64,000 bases of DNA from Lentinus brumalis (lineage: Eukaryota; Basidiomycota; Agaricomycetes; Polyporales; Polyporaceae), in assembly GCA_001792895.1 (NCBI GenBank), contig MARA01000013.1, positions 806,001 to 870,000 of the forward strand. Reading direction: 5' to 3'. The notes beneath the pieces are model-generated. The model made no database searches, was not told the origin of the DNA, and was given only the letters and a program-made list of their open reading frames with translations. Positions 9,600 through 22,109 of the stretch are shown piece after piece; the first letter of the stretch is position 1; the number at the start of each line of letters is the position of its first letter. Position numbers and translations under genes: made by a program.

Positions 9600-11026
9600 G
9601 CCGGCGAGCAGAGAGGGGAGGAGGGACTGCGCCTGCGAGTATTTGGGAGGGGGCGAAATATTTGGAGCGATGAGGACGGGCCTCGGGACAGTGGGCGGAC
9701 CCCCGCTCTGGGTAGCGCCGGCGGCCGGCGGGAAGCGGCGAGGAGGGTATGTGGGGCGTGGGCGAGGCATAGGCGCGCGGCGCGGGGAGGGCTCGAGGCG
9801 CCAACGACGACGACCAGAGTGAATAATTCGACAGATAGTTGGGTGCGCCCCCGTCGACGGCGACGACGAGGAGGAGGCACACGGATATTCGCCAGCCAAA
9901 TATCGAAAATGGGCCCGTGTACTAAGGGCCCAAATGATTGACTAACCGCCTTAACTAAGGGTTCCAAATAATTTGTAGTAGCTGATACTAATGAGGGAAG
10001 AACATGCGCCAGGGAAGGTACAAGGAACAGGGAGATGAGGCAAGCCACGGAGAGGAAGACGGGACAAGATCAAGGATTGAGAGGAAGGATCAGCATGAGG
10101 AATGCAAACAACGAGAGTACGCACAGGAGCGACAGCGGTGCGACGACGGCGCGAGGCTGCGACGAACCTGACCGAAGAGAGGTCTGGAAGGGACGAGGAG
10201 AGGAGGATGGCAGCGATAAGGACGGGATCTGATGCGCCACGGAACACTGACCTCTGATGCTTTTGACTCTCAAGCGCTTTGCCTCCTGGGAAGGCCAAGA
10301 CTCTTTGACGTTTGTAGGTAACAGAAGGAGACGTCCTCGAGGTCTTGAGGCGCTGCCGCGGAGATATGAGTGAAGGGGAGAACACCAGGACAAGAGAGGA
10401 TGGAAACGAGAGAAGTGATTCACAAGCAGGTGACGGGGAATGAAAACGAGCGGCGAGCAAGAGGACTTGAGGAAAAGTGAGACGAGATGAACGAGAGTGA
10501 GGTGCAGCACAGGAAGGCATAAGGAGGCGCAGCAGAGCATACCAGAAAGAGGCAAGAGCGCCCGTCGGCTAAAGAGGCCTGCCCAAAAGCGGTTTAAAGT
10601 TCGTGATGGGGAAAGACGCACAGTCGAGGTTAAGGAAGGAAGATCCCTTCTCCTGCTGAAACTGCTACTGGCCGAATGCAGGGCCAAACGCGATCGCGAT
10701 CGCGAGCTACCGACCACCAAACAAAGCACGCCGTGGATACGGCCGACCAGCGCGTGAAACGTGGCGAAAAGAGACGTAAAGTGAGTACAAACAAGATACG
10801 ACAGAGCGAGCAATAAAGCACCCCGGGAGCGACACCTCCTCTGCCTCTCCCTTCCCACCACCACTACCTGCCAGCGCACCAATCCCTGCCCGCCCTCGCT
10901 TACTGCTTACTCTGCCAATGAGCGCCGCACGAATCTTCGGAAGGATACGCGTATCACCTGAGGCAGCAATGCTTGTAAGTACCGGTCGCGACATCATCAG
11001 CAGATGAGAGGGCGAGTACACTGACC
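9600..11026 (+). other. No gene seen; purine-rich sequence upstream of the LINE
   Basis: No credible coding frame. From about 9960 the plus strand is strongly purine-rich, like the LINE that follows, so part of this is probably LINE 5' UTR. I could not place the LINE's 5' end because no copy of the sequence after its poly(A) was found here. Confidence 0.4.
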
Positions 11027-12496
11027 ATGAGTGCACCCCACCCACCTGTGTCGATGACGACGCAGCTAAGGAAGGCAGACACGGGGCCGGCGACGTCAGA
11101 GGACGGAGAGACGACGATGACAAGTGCGCAGAGTGGCGAAACGGCAGGAGAAAATATACAGGGACCCCAGGTGAGCTTCGTCACTCAACACCTCGAGCGT
11201 ATGCCGGTCAAAAGGCAGGAGAGATGGAAGGCTGCGGTTCTGAAGGATGTTCAGGTCACGAACGGCGCCCTGACCACTGGCGGAACCGACGGCGGGGATG
11301 CTGGAACGCACGGCAACAACCAGAGGGCCGCCAGCTACGACAGCACGGCTCTCTGGGCAGCGTTCGACTCCCCGAAGAGCGTCGCTGACAAGGAACAGTA
11401 TCGTGAGAGCAAGGCCGCCGCGCACGAGGACGGTGAAGTCGACGAAGAGGAAGACCAAGGCCCACCTCCCAACCAGGAGATGAACAGGACCAAGGACGGC
11501 GAGGAGAGTCGATGCCAGGACGACGAGGACGAGTACCCCATTTTCGCTGGTGAGCATCGGCGACCTCTCTCCCATCACAACGAGGAACCGACCGCATGCA
11601 AGCGTTTGTGGAATGGCTCCACTACGTCTGAGGAAGATAAGAGGCCGGTGAGGAGGCTGAGAACGGCCAGTCAAGCAGGGTCTCCGGCTTTCGCCATGCC
11701 GTCTATCCGGAAACTCGTTCAAAACCCCTGGCGTGGTCTGGGGAGTACGAGAGACCGTAGTTATGATATCCCACCTCCTGTAGCTTTCTCCACGCCTAGA
11801 CAGTCTCGCGCGATGCGCAACGCGGACCCGTTCTGCTATGATGAACAAGCGGATGTCTCGGGCCACCCTCCCACTCAGCGAGGATCCAGCCTCGACACTC
11901 GATCAGATGCACCCACCGAGGACGGTCACGGAAGACGCTCCGGAAGGAGCTCATCTACTGAATCTCACGAGAAACTGGACATTGCGTCCATGGAGATCGA
12001 CCCCGAGGAGGAGGCGAGACGTGACAGCCTCGGGAGACATCCCCTGCTCGAGAGACCGAAGACGACGTTGAGGCACCCGGCTGGGAGGAGCCACAATCAT
12101 CACAGTCTACGCGACATCCTAACGGAGCAGGAGACAGGCTGGCGCAAAGAGAGAGGCGTCTCTCTGGAAGACACGGACGACGTCAACAGGATGCAGAGCG
12201 ATGCCGGTGAGGATGTAGACACCGAACACTTTGGAAGAGAGGAGCCTCTCCTCCGGAGAGCGAGAGGGCGGGAGAGCGAACGCATGCAGCTGCATTCACC
12301 CTTCTCGGCGATACCCAACACGAAGGCGTACGAGTATCGGCGCGGAGGACCGGAGGCCTCCATGCAAGAGTCGTACTTCATGCCTATGACTCCCAGACAA
12401 CACCCGCACGGCCATCGGGAACGCCATGACGGAAATCTCAGACTGGCAAGGCACGAGCAGCGACGTCCGCTCGGAGATATCCCGAGGCGCGCCACG

Positions 12497-12911
12497 CAGC
12501 TGCTGTTGTAAGTCTAATACATTAAGTTATGGTAAAGGCCTGCAGGTGCTTATACATTATATTATGGTTGTGAGCCTTAATGCATTAGAGTTGCCCAGGG
12601 AAATCGGGGCTGCCCCGGGACCCTGCCCAAATAGGCAGCTGATCTAATAGCCAGGCCGGAAGGGGCGCTTTCTGGGCGCTTCTTTGGCTTTTTTGCTGTG
12701 CTATGCCCTTCCAACCCCTCGGGGCTTGGGTGGCTGTGTTATACCAACCATCTGGCGCTTTTTTCGTGCTTTCCTATCCCAATATGGCAACTTGGTGCTC
12801 ATGGCTTGTTAGCCCACTATTGCTCTGCCTCTAGCTCTCTCAAATCTTCATCAATCCGCATGAAATTAGACTCATTGAGTTCGCATTTTTACTCTCCACT
12901 TGATGGGCCTA
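12497..12911 (+). repeat. Left TIR of the long-TIR element
   Basis: Inverted match to 14307-14718. Outermost bases are CAGCTGCTGTTGTA. The right end reads ACCAACTGTTGTA on its own strand, so the last ~6 bases have diverged there; the copy at 2956 keeps CAGCTG. Confidence 0.85.
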
Positions 12912-14306
12912 TATAGGCAAGCATGTGACCTCTAGAGATCCACAAATCCTTCATACTGTGCACAGACCAGATAGCTCCACCCTGTATAGGTTGATGAGCA
13001 CTGATCTCATTGCCCCAAGCCTTGGCATAGATGGTCAGTATGATATGCCTTCAGGGTTGAGCAGATTATATGGCTGTACCCTCTTCTGTGATGCTTTGAA
13101 TCATGATTTTGTTTTGCATGAGTAGAATGCCAGTATTTCTTGCATAGCACGTGACAACATGCTTCAATGAATCTGCAAATTTGTGCATTAGAAAGCTTAC
13201 GTGTATGCACCACTGATTCAGGAATTGAATCTCTTATCGGAGTTTTTGTGAGCATAGCAGTGGGTTATCAGCCATGTGGAATAGCATGTCTATTCCACCA
13301 GATCCTCTTGGGTGATAAGCATATAAGTATTACCAACGGCAAGGGCATGTTTACAGCTTTATACTACAGTTTATTTCATCAATATTGACGGACCTGGGCC
13401 TGGCCTATGAGCCAGATCGTAAAATAAGCGCCCGTGTAAGACGCGTCTTAATTCTTGTATGCGTGATATTTGGCCCTTTGACATGAATCTAGGAGCCACA
13501 GCACTTGTAGAAATAACTCTATTGATGCCTTGAACATGTCCCTTGATGATGGACAATGATGGATACATATAATGGCCATCCAAAGGTGTAGCAGTTGGGA
13601 AACATGATACATACCTTAGTTTGCAGTATGCCACCCTGCAGGCTGCTGGTAGCAACTTCCCCTACTTTTTCCCCACCCCAAAAACTTCGAACACAACTAT
13701 TGTAATACTGCTTTCTCTGACCTGTTCAGTGCTGAAGATCTGCTTATCAGGCCAGAAATAAGGAAGATATTGCCACTTTTTGGCAGAACTGATAAGGGGC
13801 TGTAACTACATGCTGTGGGCGGATAAGGCTGCAAAGTGGTGGAAGTTAAGATAATAATGGTACTAAATGATTCCAAAAAGCAGCATGGTGCTCTGACTTA
13901 TGAAAGTGCAGATATGAGCTAATTACTGAAGCAGACATCTCACATGAACCATTATCACATTTACGAATTGCACATGCAATGCCAAGCATTGTCAATGTTA
14001 TTATAGTAGTACTATAGTACTACCAGAGCTATGAGGAGCATATGAGGGCTACTGATGCCCAGTCTGCTGTACTGTGTTGGATATACAGGACACAGGATAT
14101 AGGATGGCAATGGCACAGTATATGGCCTGATTGGCATATATCTCATATCACTCAAACGAAACTAACTCTTGCTTGCATATAGTAATAGTGGGCAGCTATA
14201 CTGATTCTATATAGCCCCACGATCCATCAATTTCTGCCAGGGACTGCAATATGCAAGTATTGTAGAGATACCACAACACATGATTGCTTTATAATGTTTA
14301 TAATAA

Positions 14307-14718
14307 GCCCATCAAGTGGAGAGTAAAAATGCGAACTCAATGAGCCTAATTTCATGCGGATTGATGAAGATTTGAGAGAGCTAGAGGCAGAGCAATAGTG
14401 GGCTAACAAGCCATGAGCACCAAGTTGCCATATTGGGATAGGAAAGCACGAAAAAAGCGCCAGATGGTTGGTATAACACAGCCACCCAAGCCCCGAGGGG
14501 TTGGAAGGGCATAGCACAGCAAAAAAGCCAAAAAAGCGCCCAGAAAGCGCCCCTTCCGGCCTGGCTATTAGATCAGCTGCCTATTTAGGCAGGGTCCCGG
14601 GGCAGGCCCCGGTTTCCCTGGGCAACTCTAATGCATTAAGGCTCACAACCATAATATAATGTATAAGCACCTGCAGGCCTTTACCATAACTTAATGTATT
14701 AGACCTACAACAGTTGGT
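14307..14718 (-). repeat. Right TIR of the long-TIR element
   Basis: Inverted match to 12497-12911, ending CTACAACAGTTGGT just before the GCGCCACG duplication. Confidence 0.85.
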
Positions 14719-16725
14719 GCGCCACGGAAGCCCGGCCTGCTGCCGATGAAGACGCGGACATGTGGGAAGATGAAAGGCAGGAGGACACCTCGCACGTATA
14801 TCGTGCGGGACGAGACTCGGGCCCCTGGGACGATGGCGGAGAGATGCGAGAGGACGACGAGTATGAAGAGGAGCAAGGACGCTGGCAGGACGCAGGACCG
14901 CAAAGGCTCCCCACGGCGCTACGGGGCGGGGACGACACGGAGGACGTACCGGTCGTTGTTAAAAACCCGCACAGCGATGCCTGGACGATTCACCAAGGCG
15001 ATCCAGAGGAACGCCTCACAGGCCTATCGCAGGAATGGATGGCGAAGGTCTGGATGGACGAGCAGCCAGTAGTGCTATTCACGGTTTTCAACTACAAGTT
15101 TACGCGCGATCTCGAAGTCAACAAGCATATCGAGGCCAGTGTCTCAGCGATGACGACTCACCTGACAGGAGAGACAAAATTCCATGTAGTTCCCCCACAT
15201 CCCGAATGGCGGCGTCAGCTGGCGCTGCGTGACCTTCCCTTTCTGTGGGCAATCAGGGGCTTGCCGGAAGCGGCGGCATGGGAGATGATCAAGGCACGAG
15301 TCATCTCCACAGACGGCGTCTCGATCATAACTCACCAAAGAACGATCGCCAATCCGTCACTGGTCTGCGGACTAGCTGGTTTCCTTCGACCGGACGTGTC
15401 GACCACCAAGGAGGCGGTCTTGGACGTGCTCAACTCGGAGTATATGAGGACGCGGCTGACGGAACTGGTCAAGTCGAACAACCGTCTAAGCCATCTGCCA
15501 GTAGAGCGACGGGTCGAGAGAGTGATTGGCTCGCTCGAGGTTCGGTTCATGACTACGAAGGAAGACGGTGAAGTGGCCAACGTGTACATCAATCCGCCCA
15601 CGGACGACGTGGATGAGTGGAGAGTTTGGGCGGACGAGATGCGGGACTACCAGTATAACATCTTCGTCAATGGAACCGGGGTGGCGAGGAAGGCCTTCTG
15701 GTGCGGAGGATGCCGCGGAGTCGACCATGAAGATCTCGCATGCCCTTTCCCCACGATAAAAGGATGGAAGGGCCCAATGGCGGGCCTCCCGTCGCACACC
15801 AAGCTCTGGTTTCAGGAGGACACGGTGATGAGAAAGGACGGGCGCAAACGAGGGAAAGGAGGGGCGCACTGGACAACAGGCCCACCACGAATGATGACGC
15901 CAGCAAGGAACGGCCGTGGAGGACGCGGAGGTTGGACAGGTCGAGACGGACCCCGAGGGAACGCGTCGAGAGGTCTCCACACCGGTCGACGTGGTGGACA
16001 TGAGAGGACGGACACGTATGAGCACTATGGCATGCAAGAGCAGCGCAGAGGATACTCGCAGCGCGGGTATGGACACGAGAGGCGCGGAGGCTATCCCCAC
16101 GGGGAGGACAGGAGAGATGGGAAACGAGCGGAGGTCGAGGGTATAGAACCCCATCATACCAAGGCTCCAGGAGCGAACGCTGGTAAGCATAGATGCTCGA
16201 GCGGACGCAGAACGAACCTCCAGGTGCACTGTAACCTAGAATATGGACAATGTTAATAACAACCATCTCATCTCACAAGCTCTACACTCTGAAACTGACA
16301 GGGAATACGTGCTCATGATGTGAGTCCCTGGGCAACCGTAAGAGTGAACGAGCAAGGTTAACCGGTACGGGACGCACCGGGGTGGCAGCCGGAACATGCG
16401 TGGCATGAGGACGCGCAGCAACGTCCTCGACAAATGTCAGCCACGGAAGGGCCCAAATATACTGGCTGCGCCAATACGCTGGCTGCAGTGCAGGAAAGCC
16501 TGACCGTTTCTCCTTCTGGCGGGAGCCTATTAAGGCTTGACAACTCGCGCATTAGCAAACGTCGTCAACGGTAGCTGCATACTGAACGCGACGTACTGTC
16601 ACTATGATGGGGAGCTCTCCATCTAGGATCAAGGGATGGTTGTAACTTGATCGACTAAAGCAACTACGAACAACGTCACTATACAACAAAACCTCCAATA
16701 CGGAAGCACTCTCGGCCAAGGAAAT

Positions 16726-19700
16726 TTGCGCCCTGGCTTGGTAGAAGGCCCCATCGACGCGCGTGCTCGCGGAAGGGCCGATGACGACCAAGCTAGGATA
16801 GGTAGCACGCAGGGAACGGATGACGACGTGAACGGAAGCCTCGAAAGACCAGAAGATCATGACGGACGCGACGAGACAGGAGTGTTAGCTCATAACGGCG
16901 GCGACGGAGTGAGTCAGTGCTCACCAGATGAGACGGCGATAGACCCCCGCCGTAAGAGGAAGAAGAAGAAGCGAGAGGACCGCCAAACAGCTCTGCAGTT
17001 TGCCTCGCTGAACCTGAATGGCTATGGAAATCTAATAAGGGACCATGCGGAAAATAAGTGGGGACGCCTGTATCACATGATGACAGAGCATCGCATTGGA
17101 GTACTTTTGCTGCAAGAAACGCACCTCACAACTGAACGAGTGGCTGACATTCATAAGATGTTCGCGAAGAGGATCAAGATATTCCACTCGGAAAATCAGA
17201 CGGCCCCGACGCAGAGAGAAGGGGTAGCAATAGTCCTAAACGCAAAATACGTGAATGCAGCAAGCGCGAAGATGACGGAGATAATACCAGGCAGGGCTAT
17301 GCAGATATCACTAGTATGCCAAGGAGGTGATACTCGACATATACTCTGTATATATGCTCCCACATCAAACGGGTGGCAGAGAGGAGACTCTTCTTTCAGC
17401 AAGTCCAGGAATACTATGAAAACAATCCGCACTGCCCGAGGCCGCACCTGATGGCGGGAGACTTCAACAACGCTGAAGACACAATCGATCGCCTCCCGGC
17501 AAACAACGGAGGCGACCGGTCGATCAAAACCCTCGACACGCTGAAGATCAGCCTAGGACTTATGCTGGCTGACGGATAAAGAGCAACTTACCCATCCACG
17601 AGAGCGTATACTTTCCATAGAGGTAGTGGATCGGACGCAACTTTTGCGCGACTAGACCGGATGTATACCACACCAGATTTCTTCGAGAGGGCGAGAGAAT
17701 GGCGCATCTGCGAGGCCGGAGTTAAGACAGATCATAGCCTGATAATGGTTCAACTTACTGCAGCAAATGCGCCGATAGTTGGGGAAGGCAGGCCCCTGTT
17801 CCCAATCCGCATAATAAGAGACAAGAGGCTCTCGAGGGACCTGAAAATGAGAGGGGTCGAGGCAATGAAAGAACTGGAGAGCATGATTAAGACGGGAGGA
17901 AGGTCGGAGGTATCCAACCCGCAGAAAATACTCTACCGCTTCAAAACAGACACGATGAAAATGGCAAGAGGACGCGAAAAGGAAATCGTGCCTAAGCTGC
18001 TTGCGGAGATCAGAGACAGAGAAAAGGCCCTGAAGCAGACCAACGCAAACCGCGATATCTCAGACTCAGAAAAGGCTGCGGAGGCAGCGCTGCTAACGAA
18101 ACAAATACGTCTCCTCAAACTGAAGCGGTACAAGCAGCAGCAGCAGAATGGAAGGGCGGCTCACAGAATATACGGGGACAGACCCACGAAGTATTGGTCC
18201 AAGCTGCACAAGGAATGTGCGCCACGCGATATCATTAGCGCCTTTCAGAAAGAAGGGATAGTAGGTGTTGCAGGAGAAGGGATATATGAGTCCAACTTGA
18301 TAAGGATGGCAGAAATGGCAAGACTTCACCACATGAATGTCCAACGTGACGACGAGACCATGAAACCGGCCGCGGAAAGAGAGGTCGATGTGAATACAGC
18401 CCTCGATAGCATAGATGTAGCAGTCGATGAGGAGCAGGCAGCTGAACTAGGAGGTGAACTCACGTACGAAGAATGTGTGCTGTCGCTCAGGTATGCAAAA
18501 AATGGATCCTCACCGGGGCTTGATGGAATCCCCTTCGAGCTATGGAAAACATTACACGCGAGATACTGTGAAGACAAACGCTTCCCAGACAGAACAAGCT
18601 TTGACATCGTCAAGCTCCTAATGGCAGCCTTCGAGGACATCAGGAAGCACGGAGTAGACCCGCAGACGACTTTCGCATATAGATGGATAGCCCCAATATA
18701 CAAAGAGAAAGGGGAACGAACGAGAATAGTCAACTATAGGCCAATAACTCTGCTCAATACTGATTACAAACTACTGAGTAAAACTCTAGCGGTAAGATTG
18801 GCGGACATCGCCCCAACAATTATACACAAGGCCCAGGCTGGTTTCGTACCCGGAAGGAAAATCCATAATCATACGCAACTAGCACGTATGATGATCACAT
18901 GGGCAGAGGAGAAAGAGGCGGATGGAGCCATCGTAGCCCTCGATCAGGAGAAAGCATATGATAAGATAGCTCATGACTACCTCTGGAAGGTCCTGAAGAG
19001 GTTCGGAATCCCGGATACCTTCATCAAAATAATCCAATCCCTCTACAAGGGCGCAAAGACACTGGTAATGATTAATGGCATACTTAGCAAGACATACCAG
19101 ATATACCGAGGAGTCCGACAGGGCGACCCTCTGTCGTGTCTACTCTTTGACCTGGCTATTGAACCGCTGTCAGCAATGATCAGAAAATCTGCAATACGAG
19201 GCTTTAACATACCTCGGTGCTCAGAGACACTTAAAGCGGTGCTCTTCGCGGACGATACGACGGTATATCTATCCCGCGATGACGACTTCAGCACACTGCA
19301 GGCAGTGCTAGACACCTGGTGCTCGGCTGCAAAAGCACGCTTCAATATGAGTAAGACGGAAATAATCCCGATAGGGAGCGTAAGCTTTCGAGAAGAAATG
19401 GCACGAACCTACCAGGAGACAGGCGCATGGGAGAACTACCCGCAAGGAGTTCACGTTGCGCAAGAGGGCGAGGCGGTACGTATCCTCGGGGCGTTCCTGG
19501 GGAATGGTATTAACCAAGCAGATGTGTGGTCACTGGTCCTCACCAAGATAGTCGCAATGCGAAAGCCGCTGACGGAAGTGATGGAAAGATGGAAAAACGG
19601 CCACGCAACTATCCAAGGAAAGAAGCATGTGGCGCAGATGATTGTCGGAGGTATGACGCAGTACCTAACCGCAGTGCAACGGATGCCTAAGCCGATTCTG

Positions 19701-21857
19701 CAACGGCTGAAGAGAGTTATAAGCAACTACCTTTGGGACGATAAAAGGAATGCACCAGTAGGAATGAAGCATGTATGCCTCCCAGTGGAACTCGGAGGCC
19801 TGGGGATGATCGATCTAGAAACGAGAAATGTGGCCATAGATATAATGTGGCTGAAGGCGTACCTGGACATTGGAGAGAACCGAGCGACTTGGGCATACCT
19901 CGCGGACGACCTTTTCGCATCATACGTGACGAAAGACTGCAGACCACGCCAACCCGATCTCAGAATCAACCCCTTCATGCAGCACTGGAAACCTCACGCG
20001 AGAGGTCTCCCAGATGAACTTAGCAGTATGATGAGTGTGGCGAAAAAGTATGGACTGCAACTCGAGGGACTCGCTTTCTCTAAGGAAATCATGAGAGCAA
20101 TGCCCATGTGGGACCACGCGTATGCAGACCGGAAACGGTTAGGGAGACTTACCATGCCGTCGAAGCTACTCACATGCTTGCAAGCAAATCATGAGGCGAA
20201 GTCGGTCGGTGACTTCATGCGACTTACGACAATACAAGAGGACCCCGCGCATCGACCAAAAGCAAGTTGCAACTGTGCGAAATGCGTCAATGAAAGGAAC
20301 GTAACAGGATGCATCAACCCGCACCTATGCAGCGCACGAGCAAAAGAACTGATCGACACACTACCAGGGAAGTGGAACCCAAGCAGACGGAACTTTGAAG
20401 ACCAGGAAGCGCAAGAGATGGACACGGCTCGACGAGAGAATGCAGGGAATGATACGACGCTCTTCGACAGAAGAGTTACGACCCACGGGTCACTAGGGCA
20501 AGCTTTCAGAATTTTCACGGATGGTGAACCGGTATCGAACGAAGCAATCGAAGTAGGGGTTAAGGAAGACGGGTCGAGCCAGATAGTCGCGACGGATGGG
20601 TCGTGCATATACAATGGGGAGACGAGAGCCCAGGCCGGTGCAGGCGTATATGTGGAGAGGGATCCAAGTCAGAACAGAAGCTTTAGACTCCCGGCGAACG
20701 TAGAGCAGTCAAATCAGACTGCAGAAGCAATGGCTCTGCTGCTCGCTGCCAAAATGACAAATCGGAACTCCCGTGTCACATACGAGACGGACTCAAAGAC
20801 AACTATGGACTCGCTCACAAGGTGGAAACAGAGACACGAAGATACTGGATACATTCTCCAGAAAAACGCAGAACTGCTCCGAGCCACGGTCGCGGAGCTT
20901 CGACAGAGGAAAGGACATACGCTCTTCAAATGGATTAAAGGTCACAGCGGACACGCCAGAAATGAAGAAGCTGACCGTCTAGCGGCAGTCGGCGCGATGA
21001 AGGAACCAGGAGACGCAATACATACTGCCACTCCTGGCCCCTTCAAAGTGACAGGCGCAAAACTACAAGCAATAACACAGAAATTGGCGTACCGAGCGAT
21101 CCGGGCCAAAAAGGACAAGCTAGTTAATCCCAGACCTAGGACGGTGGCAAATCTAGACAGGATAATGAGCGGAATCAAAGAGACCTTCGGTACTCACATA
21201 CATGAAGAGACAATCTGGATATCCTTCAGGACAAGATACGTCTCGCGGCCGATATCACAATTCCTCTGGATGATGGTACATGATGGGTATATGATCGGTA
21301 CCCATTGGTTACGTCCGAATATGCCTCTCGAGCTGCAGGAGAGAGCAATCTGTAAAATTTGCGGAGAGTGTGAAACTATGTCTCACATTATCCTGGACTG
21401 CAATGCAATTGGTCAGAAAGAAATATGGAGACTGTTAAAGGACCTCTGGTCACACACTAGGGCGAAATGGTATGATCCATGCTTGGGTACAATTGTAGGC
21501 GCAGCCTGCGCGGTCTACAGGAAAGGGGACGGAACACGTCAGGCGGCGACGGAAAGCCTATGGTGCATCCTGAGTACGGAAGCACTGCATCTCATCTGGA
21601 GGATGCGACGTGAGCGAATCATACAGAATGAGGGAACTGAATTCACGACGGCAGAGATTACTAACCGGTTCTATGCAACGATTGAGTCCAGACTAAACCT
21701 TGACAGGAGGACGGCGGCCATGGCAAAAGGCAAGAAATCTCTCAAGCCGCAGGATGTTGAGAGAATTTGGTCACCTATTATCGAAAACAGTCATGAGCTC
21801 TGCCCGAAGTGGGTAGTGGACAGCGGGGTTTTAGTGGGTATTAAGTGCGGGAAGTGA
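16726..21857 (+). pseudogene. LINE ORF2: endonuclease, reverse transcriptase, RNase H (inactivated)
   Basis: Endonuclease motifs in order are SLNLNGYG, LLLQETHLT, CIYAPT, AGDFNNAED and TDHSLI. Reverse-transcriptase motifs are AGFVPGRKIHNH, VALDQEKAYDKI, GVRQGDPLSCLLFDLAI and the catalytic LFADDTTVYL. RNase H follows with ATDGSC, YETDSKTTMD and KGHSGHARNEEADRLA. Near the C-terminus is a CCHC finger, CKICGECETMSHIILDC. Two lesions lie in the endonuclease: a one-base frame change near 17360-17375, and an in-frame TAA at 17577-17579 (ADG*RATYP, where related elements would carry Trp). Downstream of that the frame is open from 17580 to 21857. RT and RNase H look intact. The protein would act at chromosomal target sites by target-primed reverse transcription. 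Confidence 0.9.
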
Positions 21858-22088
21858 GGAGGTACGCCAGCCGGTCTGACGCACCTCCTCACCTCTCGCG
21901 CTTCGAGTCCCACACAACGTGCGTAAAAGCATTTCCTCGCGGTGGAAAACACTATTTATTAGTGGTCCGCCCTAGGCTACTGGCCTGGGACGGACTACTT
22001 AGCGTATCCGGCTGAATTCTCCAGCCACGAACTGTACGACAAGCCCTAATGGGGACTAATGCGGTTCAGGATAATTTAACGCTCCACC

Positions 22089-22109
22089 AAAAAAAAAAAA
22101 AAAAAAAAA
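22089..22109 (+). other. Poly(A) tail of the LINE
   Basis: 21 uninterrupted A residues ~230 bp after the ORF2 stop, marking the 3' end of the retrotransposed RNA. Confidence 0.9.

Larger units (their letters stand above)
12497..14718 (+). mobile_element. Non-autonomous DNA element with ~412 bp TIRs, 2,222 bp, inside LINE ORF1
   Basis: Ends are inverted repeats: left TIR 12497-12911 and right TIR 14307-14718, highly similar over ~412 bp. Both contain the GCGCC...TTGGTATAACACAGCCACC block and CTGTTGTARGTCTAATAC near the tip. The element is flanked by an 8-bp duplication GCGCCACG at 12489-12496 and 14719-14726. The 1.4 kb core has no long frame, so it must be mobilised in trans. Duplications of 8 bp suit hAT-, P- or Zisupton-type transposases, but the family is not identified. 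A second, truncated copy lies at 1919-2956. Confidence 0.85.
11027..16256 (+). pseudogene. LINE ORF1 (Gag-like), interrupted at 12496 by a DNA element
   Basis: The frame runs 11027-12496 and 14727-16256. If the insertion and one copy of its 8-bp duplication are removed, the two parts are in the same frame with no stop, for about 999 residues. The N-terminal half is acidic and Ser/Arg-rich, probably disordered. The second half has a folded region (PVVLFTVFNYKFTRDLEV...) and a CCHC knuckle CGGCRGVDHEDLAC (CX2CX4HX4C) near 15700-15745. It ends in an RGG-rich basic tail. This is the expected layout of an RNA-binding LINE ORF1 protein. In the present DNA the left frame stops 15 bp into the insertion. 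Confidence 0.8.
11027..22109 (+). mobile_element. Non-LTR retrotransposon (LINE with RNase H, Tad1/I-like layout)
   Basis: Order: ORF1 with a zinc knuckle, a ~470 bp spacer, ORF2 (endonuclease, reverse transcriptase, RNase H, C-terminal zinc finger), a ~230 bp 3' UTR and a 21-base poly(A) at 22089-22109. This is the order of fungal LINEs with RNase H, such as the Tad1 group. The copy is inactive: ORF1 carries a 2.2 kb insertion and ORF2 has a frameshift and a stop in the endonuclease. The 5' end is unknown. No target duplication was found, because the sequence after the poly(A) belongs to repeat A (22110 on) and I saw no match upstream. Confidence 0.85.

Noticed and set aside
9099..10048. Long minus-strand Pro/Arg/His-rich frames
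   Set aside because: They follow the tandem repeat and GC skew, have no domain and restart in several frames; by-products of composition.
9960..11184. Minus-strand Ser/Leu-rich ORFs near 10 kb as membrane proteins
   Set aside because: They arise from the purine-rich plus strand (pyrimidine-rich on the minus strand gives Ser/Leu/Pro); no conserved motif.
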